Assembly (NCBI RefSeq): GCF_024170005.1
Contig: NZ_JALJXJ010000026.1
Span: forward strand, 24,011 to 88,010
Direction: 5' to 3'
DNA: 64,000 nt
From: Azospirillum lipoferum
GTDB taxonomy: Bacteria; Pseudomonadota; Alphaproteobacteria; Azospirillales; Azospirillaceae
Shown here: positions 26,186-34,593 of the stretch, piece by piece
How the letters are laid out: every line of letters begins with the position of its first letter
How positions within the stretch are numbered: the stretch's first letter is position 1
Translations under genes and position numbers: made by a program
The notes under the pieces: generated by a model
What the model was told of the DNA's origin: nothing
The model's input: the letters and a program-made list of their open reading frames with translations, nothing else
Database searches by the model: none

Positions 26186-27619
26186 ATGCACGATATCGAC
26201 ACCATCTATATAGATGGCCGCTTCGTCACCCCGCACGGGACGGAGCTGTTCGACCTGCACAACCCGGCAACCGGCGCCGTCACCGGCCGTGTGCGCCTTG
26301 CCGACGAGGAGGATGCACGGACGGCCATCGCCGCCGCCAAGCGCGCCTTCCCCACCTTCTCCCGCACCGGCAAGGCGGAGCGCATCGCCCTGCTGCACCG
26401 GCTGGGTGACGCCGTCGCCGCCCGGCGCGACGATCTGCTCGACGCCGTGATCGACGAATATGGCGCCCCGGTTTCGCGCGCCGCCTTCATGGTCGATCAC
26501 CCGGTGAATGTCCTGCGCGAGGCCGCAGAGCTGCTGGCCGATTATCCCTTCGTCCGGCGGATGGGCACGGCGGAGGTCCGCATGGAGCCGCTCGGCGTCG
26601 CCGGACTGATCACGCCGTGGAACAGCAATGCCGGCTTCATCTGCGGCAAGCTCGCCGCCGCACTCGCCGCCGGCTGCACCGCGGTGATCAAGCCCAGCGA
26701 GATGAGCGCCCGCCAGACGCAGATCGTCACCGAGGCGCTGCATGCAGCCGGCCTGCCGCCCGGCCTGTTCAACATCGTGACCGGCCGCGGCGACCGGGTG
26801 GGAGCGGCGATCTCCAGCCATCCCGACGTCGCCAAGATCTCCTTCACCGGCTCCACCGCCACCGGCAAGGCGATCCTGCGCGCGGCCGCCGACACGCTGA
26901 AACGCGTTACGCTGGAGCTGGGCGGCAAATCGCCGACGATCATCCTCGACGATGCCGACCTGTCCCGGGCGATCCCCCTGGCGGTGAGCGCCGCCTTCAT
27001 GAACAGCGGTCAGGCCTGCATCGCCGGCACCCGCCTGCTCGCCCCGCGCAGCCGCCTCGCCACGATCGAAGCGCTGACCAAGGCAGCGGTCGAGGCGGTG
27101 CGCGCCGGCGATCCCCGCGATCCGGAAACCACCGTTGGCCCGATGGTCAGCCGGACCCAGTGGGAGCGGGTACAGCGCTACATCCGCATCGGAATGGAGG
27201 AGGGCGCCGTCCTGCTGGCCGGCGGAGAAGGGCGGCCGGAAGGACGCCTGGACGGCACCGAGGGCTGGTTCGTGCGCCCGACCCTGTTCACCGGCGTCCG
27301 CAACGACATGACCATCGCCCGCGAGGAGATCTTCGGCCCGGTCCTCTCCATCATCCCCTATGAGGACGAGGAGGAGGCGATCGCCATCGCCAACGACACG
27401 GTTTATGGCCTCCAGGCCTATGTGCTGTCGGGCGATACCGCCCGCGCCCGCCGCGTGGCGGACCGCATCGTCGCCGGCCGCGTGCTGATCAACAGCCTCG
27501 CCCACGACCCGAAGGCCCCCTTCGGCGGCTTCAAGCAGTCCGGCATCGGCCGCGAGTATGGCAGCTTCGGCCTGGACGCCTTCCTGGAGCCCAAGTCGCT
27601 GCTGGGGGAGGGCGTTTAG
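26186..27619 (+). CDS. NAD(P)-dependent aldehyde dehydrogenase
   Basis: Oxidises an aldehyde to the carboxylic acid. 477 residues, the usual ALDH length. Motifs: LITPWNSNAG and IKPSEMSARQ (cofactor binding), FTGSTATGKAI, the general-base motif LELGGKSPTII, and NSGQACIAGTR with the catalytic Cys. GFKQSGIGREYGSFGLDAF closes the C-terminus. The ATG at 26186 has AGGAGA upstream; the frame is open from 26102, but that extension lacks family similarity. Divergent from a LysR regulator that may control it. The last 4 bases overlap the convergent parB stop. Aldehyde substrate unknown. Confidence 0.92.
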   Translation: MHDIDTIYIDGRFVTPHGTELFDLHNPATGAVTGRVRLADEEDARTAIAAAKRAFPTFSRTGKAERIALLHRLGDAVAARRDDLLDAVIDEYGAPVSRAAFMVDHPVNVLREAAELLADYPFVRRMGTAEVRMEPLGVAGLITPWNSNAGFICGKLAAALAAGCTAVIKPSEMSARQTQIVTEALHAAGLPPGLFNIVTGRGDRVGAAISSHPDVAKISFTGSTATGKAILRAAADTLKRVTLELGGKSPTIILDDADLSRAIPLAVSAAFMNSGQACIAGTRLLAPRSRLATIEALTKAAVEAVRAGDPRDPETTVGPMVSRTQWERVQRYIRIGMEEGAVLLAGGEGRPEGRLDGTEGWFVRPTLFTGVRNDMTIAREEIFGPVLSIIPYEDEEEAIAIANDTVYGLQAYVLSGDTARARRVADRIVAGRVLINSLAHDPKAPFGGFKQSGIGREYGSFGLDAFLEPKSLLGEGV

Positions 27620-28536
27620 GCGCCCTCTTCCAGAATGGCGTCGATCTCCGCCCGCAGCCGCAAGAGCCGGTCGCGGTTGTCGGGATCGAGGAAGCGGCGC
27701 TGCTCGCGCACCACGGCGACGTCGCGCAGGATGCGCTTCACGCTGGCTTGCAAGGCCCGCACCGCCTCCTTCGCATCCGGCTCCTGAGCGGCATCCGGCG
27801 GCGGCAGATCTTCCGCAGCAGCGCCGCCATTGGCATGCTCGCGCTTGGCCTGCCGCACCGCCTTGACGCTGGCGCCCTCCTTGGCGCGCTCCCACAGCCG
27901 GTCCTGCAGCTCTGCCGGGGCGGCGGCGATCTCGATCATGACGGAGCGGGAGACATGGGCGAACTGCGTCGCATACTCCTCCCGGATCTCCGCCGGCAGC
28001 CCCATGATCGCCAGCAGCTTGGTCACGTCGGTGCGGTCGCGCCCGACGACGGCGGCCAGCTCGTCATGGGTGTAGCCGTGCTTGTCGATCAGCCGGGCCA
28101 GCGCCGCGGCGTACTCCACCGCGTTCAGGTCGACGCGCTGGACATTGTCGATCAGCCCGATCTCGTCCGGATCGCCGGAGGTCAGGATGGCGAAGACCGT
28201 CTTGCGGCCCAGCATCTCATGCGCGCGCACCCGCCGCTCGCCACCGATCAGCAGATACTCGCCCTGGGACAGCGGGCGGACCAGGATCGGGTTCTGCAAG
28301 CCATGCCGCTCGATCGAGGAGGCGAGGCTGCGCAGTTCCGCCTCGTCGAAATGACGGCGGGGCTGGTCGGGGTTGCGGCGGACATGGGCGAGGTCCAGCT
28401 CGACCACATGCGGGAAGCCGGCCGAAGTGCCGAACAGCCGGTCGCTGCCCACCGTCAGCCCGCCGGCCATGACGCCGGCCGGCTCTGCCGCGGTGCCCAG
28501 CAGCTCCCGGGTCTTGCGTTCGAACTTACGCGACAT
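27616..28536 (-). CDS. parB: Partition protein ParB/RepB family
   Basis: Centromere-binding partition protein of 306 residues. After a basic N-terminus (MSRKFERKTRELLG, typical of RepB/ParB), the ParB/Spo0J domain (about 45-140) shows RRNPDQPRRHFDEAELRSLA, HGLQNPILVRP and IGGERRVRAHEML; this fold binds and hydrolyses CTP in studied ParBs. A helix-turn-helix region (YTHDELAAVVGRDRTDVTKLLAIMGLP) follows. The start is 28536, overlapping the parA stop by 11 bases. With parA and the iteron origin it forms the stability module of the replicon. No consensus chromosomal parS (TGTTTCACGTGAAACA) was noticed nearby. Confidence 0.92.
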   Translation of the reverse strand: MSRKFERKTRELLGTAAEPAGVMAGGLTVGSDRLFGTSAGFPHVVELDLAHVRRNPDQPRRHFDEAELRSLASSIERHGLQNPILVRPLSQGEYLLIGGERRVRAHEMLGRKTVFAILTSGDPDEIGLIDNVQRVDLNAVEYAAALARLIDKHGYTHDELAAVVGRDRTDVTKLLAIMGLPAEIREEYATQFAHVSRSVMIEIAAAPAELQDRLWERAKEGASVKAVRQAKREHANGGAAAEDLPPPDAAQEPDAKEAVRALQASVKRILRDVAVVREQRRFLDPDNRDRLLRLRAEIDAILEEGA

Positions 28537-29551
28537 GGGCCGTCTCCCGGGTCTGGGCATAGGCGCGGATCTGGCGCGCCACCTCGCGGAAGGTCTCGGC
28601 CCCCGGCGCCTTGGGATCGCCGGCCAGCGTGATCATGCCGGCCGCCGCCGCCTTGCCATAGACGGTGGCGCGCGGGATGGGATCGAAGACCGGCACCTGA
28701 TCGGCGTAGGATTCCATCAGCTCCTGCAAGGTCGCACGGTCCTGGGTCAGCCGGTCGTTGTACATGGTCGGGATGATGCCGGCGATGCGCAGGCCGGGGT
28801 TCACCCGGCGGCGGATGCGGCCGATGGTGTCGACCAGCCGCTTGACGCCCAGCAGGGCCAGCGCCTCCGTCTGCACCGGCACCACCACCAGCTCCGCCGC
28901 CGACAGCGCGTTGGCGGTCACCAGCCCCAGGTTGGGCGCGCAATCCATCACCACGAAATCATAGGCGTGGCGCACCTCGTCCAGCTTCTCGCGCAGGATC
29001 AGCCCGCCGGTGGAATCCGCCGCCAGCTCCACGTCCGCATCGGCCAGCGACAGCCCGGCGGGGGCGAGGTCCAGCCCACGCTCCGCCGTCGGCATGATGA
29101 CGGAGGTCAGCGGCTCTTCGGAGCGCAGCACATAATAGAGTGTCTTGCGCTGCTGCTCCAACGCGACGATGGCGGCGTTGCCGATGCCGACATGGACGGT
29201 GGCGTTGCTCTGCGAATCGCAGTCGATCAGCAGCACCCGCGCCCCGCCCTCCGTCAGGGCATAGGCGAGGTTGACGGCGGTGGCGGTCTTGCCGACGCCG
29301 CCCTTCTGGTTGGCGACCGCCAGATAGGTTGCGGAGCGGGGTTTCTCATCCGCCTTGTGACGGGTCAGGAAATCGACGAGCTGCTGCGGAATGCGCTCCG
29401 CCCCGCTTTCCCAGCGGCTGATCCGCGCCTTGGTATAGCTGCGTCCGAGTTGCCCGTTCAGCCATTCGGCGAACTGCGTCTGGTTCTCGCCGCGCCGCTC
29501 GCGCAGCTGGCGCATGTCTTCGCCCCCGCCAACCATCGACAGCACTCCCAT
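28526..29551 (-). CDS. parA: Partition ATPase ParA with N-terminal DNA-binding domain
   Basis: Type Ia partition ATPase, 341 residues from the ATG at 29551, behind GGGGGGATTTG. Residues about 10-60 form an XRE-like helix-turn-helix (QTQFAEWLNGQLGRSYTKARISRWESG), which in type Ia ParAs autoregulates the operon. The deviant Walker A, NQKGGVGKTATAVNLA, is at about 80-95, Walker A' LIDCDSQSNAT follows, and Walker B is FVVMDCAPNLG. Distance to parB is negative (overlap), so translation is coupled. The frame is open upstream to 29668, but the extension has no family features. An inverted repeat at 29564-29596 is a candidate operator. Confidence 0.92.
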   Translation of the reverse strand: MGVLSMVGGGEDMRQLRERRGENQTQFAEWLNGQLGRSYTKARISRWESGAERIPQQLVDFLTRHKADEKPRSATYLAVANQKGGVGKTATAVNLAYALTEGGARVLLIDCDSQSNATVHVGIGNAAIVALEQQRKTLYYVLRSEEPLTSVIMPTAERGLDLAPAGLSLADADVELAADSTGGLILREKLDEVRHAYDFVVMDCAPNLGLVTANALSAAELVVVPVQTEALALLGVKRLVDTIGRIRRRVNPGLRIAGIIPTMYNDRLTQDRATLQELMESYADQVPVFDPIPRATVYGKAAAAGMITLAGDPKAPGAETFREVARQIRAYAQTRETAHVA

Positions 29552-29563
29552 CAAATCCCCCCG

Positions 29564-29596
29564 GACTCCGCCCCCCGTCGGCGGCCGCGCGGAGTC
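29564..29596. promoter_or_regulatory. Inverted repeat upstream of parA, candidate ParA operator
   Basis: GACTCCG at 29564-29570 and CGGAGTC at 29590-29596 form a perfect 7-base inverted repeat 13 bases upstream of the parA start. A related half-site, GCGGAGTTG, lies further upstream (about 29632-29640). The position fits parAB autoregulation by the HTH-bearing ParA. Confidence 0.4.
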
Positions 29597-29676
29597 TGAG
29601 CAAGTTGCCGGAACTTTGTCAATGGAGACCGTGCGGAGTTGCAACAACAACCGCGGCGTAGCCGTCATCCGATCCG

Positions 29677-30666
29677 CTACGGCCGCTTCTGATGCTCGCC
29701 TGCCCGCACCTCGGTGAAGACGCGGCGGATTTCCGGGAAGCGCTCCTTCACCCGGCGCTCGATGCGGGCCAGTGCCTGCTCCACCTGTCCGGCGCTGACC
29801 TCGTTCCGCACATCCAGACTGAGATTGACGATGACCGCCTTCGGGCCGAGATGGATGGTCAGCACCTCGTTCACATGGTCGACGACGTTTTCCTCCCGCA
29901 CCAGGGCACGCACCCCGTGCACGAGGTCGGGGCGGGCGGACTCGCCGATCAGCAGGCTCTTGGTCTCGTAGGCGAGGAAGGCGGCGGTGGCGGCCAGCAC
30001 CAGCCCGATCAGGATCGATCCGACGCCGTCATAGACCGGCTGGTCCAGCAGCAGATCAGCCGACAGGCAGGCGGCGGCGATGATCAGGCCGACCAGGGCG
30101 GCCGAATCCTCGAACAGAACGATGAAGACGGTCGGGTCCTTGCTGGCATGGACGGTCTCGAACACGCCGGCCTCGCCGCGGTCGGCGTTGAAGGCGCGCA
30201 GCGCCACCACCCAGCTGATCGCCTCCATGACGAAGGCGACGCCCAGCACGACGAAGTTGATCCAGGCCTGCTCCACCGGCTGCGGGTGCAGGATCTTCTC
30301 CACCCCTTCATAGATGGAGACCACCGCACCGCCGGCGAAGATCACCAGCGCCACGACGAAGGTCCAGAAATAAAGCTCGCGCGCGTAGCCGAAGGGGTGG
30401 CGTTCGTCGGGCGGCTTCCTCGACCGCTTCAGCCCGACCAGCATCAGCGCCTCGTTTCCGGTATCGACCAGGGAATGCACCGCCTCGCTCAGCATCGACG
30501 CGCTGCCGGTGACGAGCGCCGCGACGAATTTGGTGACGGTGATCGCCAGATTGGCGGCGATGGCGGCGAAGACCACCCTGGCCGATTCCCCGTCTTCGGC
30601 TCCCCTCGCCGGTACCGCCCCAACGGTTTCCGCCCCAATGGTTTTCACCAGTGCATCCCGCGTCAT
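29677..30666 (-). CDS. Cation diffusion facilitator family metal efflux protein
   Basis: Inner-membrane divalent-cation/proton antiporter, 329 residues from the ATG at 30666 (ribosome site GGAGGGGG). Around residue 30 begin about six membrane helices. The metal-site helix reads SEAVHSLVDTGNEALMLVG (an H-x3-D pair), followed by HPFGYARELYFWTFVVAL and, in helix five, a second D-containing segment. The C-terminal cytoplasmic domain (about 245-329; VHGVRALVREENVVDHVNEVLTIHLGPK) is typical. The frame is open to 30771, but that extension runs into the iteron region. It sits between parA and the origin, so it is a cargo gene inside the replication module. Metal specificity cannot be told. Confidence 0.9.
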   Translation of the reverse strand: MTRDALVKTIGAETVGAVPARGAEDGESARVVFAAIAANLAITVTKFVAALVTGSASMLSEAVHSLVDTGNEALMLVGLKRSRKPPDERHPFGYARELYFWTFVVALVIFAGGAVVSIYEGVEKILHPQPVEQAWINFVVLGVAFVMEAISWVVALRAFNADRGEAGVFETVHASKDPTVFIVLFEDSAALVGLIIAAACLSADLLLDQPVYDGVGSILIGLVLAATAAFLAYETKSLLIGESARPDLVHGVRALVREENVVDHVNEVLTIHLGPKAVIVNLSLDVRNEVSAGQVEQALARIERRVKERFPEIRRVFTEVRAGEHQKRP

Positions 30667-30743
30667 GTCACCCCCTCCGACCATCCGGTCCCAGGGCAAG
30701 ACAACTCTGCCGCAGCCGGCCTGTTCCCTGCCGGCTGGACTCT

Positions 30744-31397
30744 TGAACCTTGGTGACGCCCCAGCCGGCATCAGGCTGCTCCGGGTTTGAACTTTGGTGA
30801 CGCCCCCAGCCGGACCGACTCGGCATGACTCCTGAACTTTGGTGACGCTGCGCCCGTCCGGGGCTTGAACTTTGGTGACGCTCGGCGGCTCGGACCGACT
30901 CGACCACGCATTTGAACTTTGGTGACGCCTGGGCCATGCGGACCGATAAAGAGTGGCCAGAGAAGCCGCCAGCCATCTGGACCGCCATTCCTGGAAAGGC
31001 GTAAATCCCGATAAATCAATGCTCTAACCGGGAAAACCGCCCGAATCCCGCCGCAGCACGACTGCATGCGTCAATCTTCAGCGCAAAAACAGCTCGCTCT
31101 CCCACCCTGGAAGAGGGCATTCACTACCCCCTGGAATCCTTGAACTTTGGTGACGCCCCGCAACACCCGAAGCGCGAATCCGCCACCGAATCGACAGGTC
31201 CGGCGTCACCAAGGTTCAAACGGCCGGCCGTTCCCGCGGCGCGATTCGTCCACAGGCCACCGGTTTTTCCCCATGAACTCTGGTGACGCCTGCCTTGAAC
31301 TGTGGTGACGCGACTCGGACTTATCCCCTGAACCTTGGTGACGAATCTAATAGTTGGTTTCAAATAGGTTCCAAATAGCCCGCGTCACCAAGGTTCA
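30744..31397. repeat. Iteron array, consensus TGAACTTTGGTGACGCC
   Basis: Plus-strand copies begin at 30744, 30788, 30833, 30866, 30913, 31141, 31274, 31296 and 31329. Minus-strand copies occupy 31202-31218 and 31382-31397. Most match the 17-base consensus exactly for the first 15-16 bases; variants carry CCTTGG, CTCTGG or CTGTGG at the centre. Spacing of the first five is about 44, 45, 33 and 47 bases, that is, 3-4.5 helical turns. Two inverted copies flank the region just before repA and may repress it. Spacers are not conserved in length, so this is not a CRISPR array. Confidence 0.9.
31321..31380. other. Candidate DNA unwinding element with DnaA-box-like site
   Basis: TTATCCCCT at 31321-31329 matches the DnaA box TTATCCACA at 7 of 9 positions. 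It is followed by an AT-rich stretch with two imperfect 11-base direct repeats, TTTCAAATAGG (31358-31368) and TTCCAAATAGC (31369-31379). It lies between the last plus-strand and last minus-strand iterons, immediately before repA. Confidence 0.5.
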
Positions 31398-31492
31398 AAT
31401 TGCCTTCGGCGCGATCCGGGGTGTTGTATCTGGCAGGTTCGGTCACCGGCCCGTCACAGGACGGTCACGGTGACCAAAAGCTGGAGGTCGGC

Positions 31493-32422
31493 ATGGGCAG
31501 CATTCATCGTTTGATCGAGACTCACGGACGCGACGGCGCGCTGGCCCTCGTTTCGGACGAGGAACGGCCGCTGATCGACATCGCCGCAGCGGTCCAGGCC
31601 GCGGAAAACGGCAAGCTCGGCATCACCTATGCCGGATTCTGCCAGACGGCACTGCCCCACCGCCAGCTTCCCGACGACCAGCATTGGGAACGGCCCGGCC
31701 ACAAGGTGAAGCTGGTCATCCAGCCCGGCGTGATCGAGGACCGCAACGGCGTCACCCGCCGAATCGGCGTTCCCTATGGCAGCCGGGCGCGCATGATCCT
31801 GCTCTATCTCCAGACCCGCGCCATCCAGACCGGGAATCCGGAGGTGGAGCTGGGCGGATCCATGCATGACTGGCTGAAACGCATGGACATTCCGATCTGC
31901 GGCAAGGCCTATCGCGACGTGGAGGATCAGGCTGCCCGCCTGTCCGCCTGCCATCTGACCTTCTTCACCGACGCCGACGGAGGCCGGCGGCAGAGCAAGG
32001 AATCGATCGTCGCCGACGCCATCCAGCTGCGCCGCCCCGACGACCGCCAGGGAACCCTGTTCACCGAGACGGTCCGGCTCAGCGACAGCTTCTTCAAGGC
32101 CTTGCGCGAGCATCCGGTCCCGGTGGCCGAAGAGGCGCTGAAGGCGATCAGCGGCAAGTCGATGGCGCTCGATGTCTATATCTGGCTGGCCTACCGCCTG
32201 CATTCGCTGGACAAGCCGACGCCGATCACCTGGGCGGCCCTGCACGGCCAGTTCGGCGCCGGCTACGCCCTGGTCCGCCAGTTCAAGACCAAGTTCATCC
32301 CGAACCTGAAATACGCCATGGCCGCCTATCCGGATGCCCGCGTCGAAGAAGCGGCCGAAGGGTTGATCCTGTACCCGTCGCGCCCGCCGATCAACGAGCG
32401 GGCGATGGCGCGCATCGCCTGA
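31493..32422 (+). CDS. repA: Plasmid/chromid replication initiator RepA
   Basis: 309-residue replication initiator of the RepA_C (plasmid-encoded RepA, pTAR-like) family. It is recognised from GVPYGSRARMILLYLQTRAIQTG (first winged helix), WLKRMDIPICGK, and the C-terminal DVYIWLAYRLHSLDKPTPITWAALHGQFGAGY region. The start at 31493 has CTGGAGGTCGG upstream; the frame is open from 31400, but that part overlaps iteron DNA. Iterons on both sides are its expected binding sites, giving origin firing and copy control. Gene order parB-parA-CDF-ori-repA places partition and replication on opposite strands. Confidence 0.88.
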   Translation: MGSIHRLIETHGRDGALALVSDEERPLIDIAAAVQAAENGKLGITYAGFCQTALPHRQLPDDQHWERPGHKVKLVIQPGVIEDRNGVTRRIGVPYGSRARMILLYLQTRAIQTGNPEVELGGSMHDWLKRMDIPICGKAYRDVEDQAARLSACHLTFFTDADGGRRQSKESIVADAIQLRRPDDRQGTLFTETVRLSDSFFKALREHPVPVAEEALKAISGKSMALDVYIWLAYRLHSLDKPTPITWAALHGQFGAGYALVRQFKTKFIPNLKYAMAAYPDARVEEAAEGLILYPSRPPINERAMARIA

Positions 32423-32450
32423 GGGGCCGTCAAACCTCGAATCCCGGCGC

Positions 32451-32498
32451 TGAACTTTGGTGACGCCAACCTTTTCGAATCCTGAACTCTGGTGACGC
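32451..32498 (+). repeat. Two iterons downstream of repA
   Basis: TGAACTTTGGTGACGCC at 32451-32467 and TGAACTCTGGTGACGC at 32483-32498, in the same orientation as the main array, between the repA stop and the convergent LysR gene. They may serve in copy-number control by handcuffing (inference). Confidence 0.8.
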
Positions 32499-32512
32499 TC
32501 CGACGATCACCG

Positions 32513-33385
32513 CTATGGCACAGGGCAGGACGGTGGGCGCGAAAAGCGCTCGACCGTCAGATCGACCAGGGCCCGCAACCGGGCCAGCCGGCGGAGATCC
32601 TGGTGGTAGCCGATCCAGACATCGCGTCCGGGTAGAGGTTCGCCGAGGTCGATGATCCGCAACCTGTCCAGCGCATCGCCGATCGGTCGCGGCAGAACGG
32701 CCAGACCGACGCCGAAGGCGGCCATGGCGGCCTGAACGTCGCGGTTGTTGCTGCGGAACGCGATCCGGGCGTTCGGAAGCATCCTCTGCAGCCACGCGAC
32801 ATCCGGCATGCCGCCGAAGGCGGCGTCCATGGTGACCAGTGCACAGCCGGTGCCGTCGCCGACCGTCGGCATCCGGCTCCCGACGATCCCGTAAAGCGCA
32901 TAGTCGATGCGGGTCAGCTTGCGCTGCACCACCTCCGGCTCGTCGAACGGACGAATGCGGAACACCAGGTCGGCCTCGCGCCTGGACAGGCTCAGCAACC
33001 GTGATTCGGTCAGCAATTCCACCGTCACCCCAGGGTGACGGGCCGTGAACTCGTGAATGACCGGCGTCAGCATGTGAAGGCCGAACCAGTCCGAGGACGA
33101 CAGCCGCAGGCTGCCCTCCAGCCGTCCGCCTTGCCCGGCCAATTCGCGCTCCAGCGCAAGGCTTTCCTCCTCCATGCGCTCGGCATGGCGCAGCACGGCC
33201 GCCCCCTCATCGGTCAGCACCAGCCCGTCGCCGGTCCGCTGGAACAGGGTATGACCCACCGCCTCCTCCAGTGCGCGCAAACGGCGTCCCATGGTCGGCT
33301 GGCTCTGTCCGATCCGCCGCGCTGCCGCGCCGAGCGTGCCCTCGCGGGCAATCGCCAGGAAAATCCGAAGGTCGCTCCAGTCCAT
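32513..33385 (-). CDS. LysR-family transcriptional regulator
   Basis: 290 residues. N-terminal winged helix (DWSDLRIFLAIAREGTLGAAARRIGQSQPTMGRRLRALEEAVGHTLFQRT) and a C-terminal effector domain from about 90 (GSLRLSSSDWFGLHMLTPVI, AAMAAFGVGLAVLPRPIGDAL). It is divergent from the quinone oxidoreductase gene, with 116 bases between starts, and probably regulates it. The two iterons downstream of repA lie directly beyond its stop. Confidence 0.92.
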   Translation of the reverse strand: MDWSDLRIFLAIAREGTLGAAARRIGQSQPTMGRRLRALEEAVGHTLFQRTGDGLVLTDEGAAVLRHAERMEEESLALERELAGQGGRLEGSLRLSSSDWFGLHMLTPVIHEFTARHPGVTVELLTESRLLSLSRREADLVFRIRPFDEPEVVQRKLTRIDYALYGIVGSRMPTVGDGTGCALVTMDAAFGGMPDVAWLQRMLPNARIAFRSNNRDVQAAMAAFGVGLAVLPRPIGDALDRLRIIDLGEPLPGRDVWIGYHQDLRRLARLRALVDLTVERFSRPPSCPVP

Positions 33386-33501
33386 GCCGCATCATACAGA
33401 AATGAATGGATCTCAAACAGTATCGTTGTTTTTCAAACATCCACGTTGGGCACATCCTTTTACCCAGTCACCCCGATGTTTTCCCAACGAGGATCAAGGC
33501 C

Positions 33502-34509
33502 ATGTCACAGACGCTGAATCACACCATGCGGGCGCTGGTGCTGGATGCGTATGGCGCTCCGTTCCGGCTGACCGATGTCCCGCGGCCGGTGGCCGGTCCC
33601 GGCCAGGTGCTGGTCCGTATCGCCGCCAGCGGCGTCAATCCGCTGGACACCAAAATCCGCAGTGGTGCCGCTGCCCATGCGAAGCATCCGTTGCCTGCCA
33701 TCCTCGGCATCGATCTGGCGGGCGAGGTCGTCGCCGTCGGTCCCGGTGTCACCGCCTTCAAGCCCGGCGATCAGGTCTATGGCATGACCGGCGGCGTCGG
33801 CGGGCGCCAGGGCTCGCTGGCGGAATACGCCGCCGTTCAGGCCGACCTGCTGGCGCACAAGCCGGTGAACCTGACGATGCGGGAAGCCGCGGCACTGCCG
33901 CTGATCACCATCACCGCCTGGGAAGGTCTGGTCGACCGCGCCGACGTCCAGTCCGGTCAGACGGTTCTGGTCCAAGGCGCCGCCGGCGGTGTGGGCCATA
34001 TCGCGGTTCAGATCGCCCGCGCGTTCGGTGCGACCGTCTGGGCCACGGTGTCCGCGGAGAAGAAGGCGGTCGTCGAGCAGCTGGGAGCGATCGCCATCGA
34101 TTATCGGGCGGAGACGGTCGAAGCCTATGTCACCCGCCACACCCGGGGCCGCGGTTTCGATCTGGTCTATGACACAGCCGGCGGGCCGGTGCTCGACGCC
34201 TCGTTCCAGGCGGTGCGGCGTTTTGGCCATGTGGTCAGCTGCCTGGGGTGGGGGACGCATGCGCTGGCGCCGCTTTCGTTCCGTGCGGCGACCTATTCGG
34301 GCGTCTTCACCCTTCTGCCCATGCTGACGGGAGAAGGACTGACGCATCATGGTGAGATTCTACGCCGCGCCGCCGCCCTGGTCGAAGCCGGCAAGCTGCT
34401 GCCCCGTCTCGATCCGCGGCGCTTCTCGCTGGACCGGATCGACGATGCGCACACCGCCGTGACCGATGGCAGTGCCAGCGGCAAGATCGTCGTTGACATT
34501 GCACTCTGA
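33502..34509 (+). CDS. Zinc-type alcohol dehydrogenase family / NADPH:quinone oxidoreductase
   Basis: MDR-superfamily oxidoreductase of 335 residues. The GroES-like domain (MRALVLDAYGAPFRLTDVPRP, RIAASGVNPLDTKIRSGA, GIDLAGEVVAVGPGVTAFKPGDQVYG) is followed by the Rossmann motif VLVQGAAGGVGHIAVQIARAFGA (near 155-177). The zinc-binding Cys residues of true alcohol dehydrogenases are absent, pointing to the quinone oxidoreductase/zeta-crystallin branch. Start at 33502; the ATG at 33526 (MRALVL) is also possible. Divergent from a LysR regulator, a common arrangement for stress-inducible reductases. Substrate unknown. Confidence 0.88.
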   Translation: MSQTLNHTMRALVLDAYGAPFRLTDVPRPVAGPGQVLVRIAASGVNPLDTKIRSGAAAHAKHPLPAILGIDLAGEVVAVGPGVTAFKPGDQVYGMTGGVGGRQGSLAEYAAVQADLLAHKPVNLTMREAAALPLITITAWEGLVDRADVQSGQTVLVQGAAGGVGHIAVQIARAFGATVWATVSAEKKAVVEQLGAIAIDYRAETVEAYVTRHTRGRGFDLVYDTAGGPVLDASFQAVRRFGHVVSCLGWGTHALAPLSFRAATYSGVFTLLPMLTGEGLTHHGEILRRAAALVEAGKLLPRLDPRRFSLDRIDDAHTAVTDGSASGKIVVDIAL

Positions 34510-34522
34510 ACGCACGAACCGC

Positions 34523-34537
34523 CGTCACCAGAGTTCA
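34523..34537 (-). repeat. Outlying iteron copy
   Basis: CGTCACCAGAGTTCA on the plus strand is the reverse complement of TGAACTCTGGTGACG, identical in core to the copy at 32483. It lies between the quinone oxidoreductase and HPP-CBS gene stops, over 2 kb from the nearest other iteron. Confidence 0.7.
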
Positions 34538-34593
34538 AACGTGCCGGTTGGGGACCGGGATGGCGAAGGAGGGCCGACCCGGTCTTCGAACCG

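Larger units (their letters stand above)
30667..31492. other. Replication origin region (oriV)
   Basis: An 826-base gene-free region upstream of repA. It holds eleven iteron copies, an AT-rich segment with 11-base direct repeats, and a DnaA-box-like sequence. This is the organisation of an iteron-controlled replicon: initiator monomers bind the iterons, and neighbouring AT-rich DNA opens. Two further copies lie just downstream of repA and one near 34.5 kb. Confidence 0.8.

Noticed and set aside
30744..31397. The repeated 17-mers considered as a CRISPR array
   Set aside because: Units are short, occur on both strands, have irregular spacing and lie next to a repA gene; no cas genes are present. 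They are iterons.
27616..32500. A canonical parS site near parAB
   Set aside because: I found no copy of TGTTTCACGTGAAACA or a close variant. The inverted repeat at 29564-29596 is better placed as a parA operator than as a centromere.
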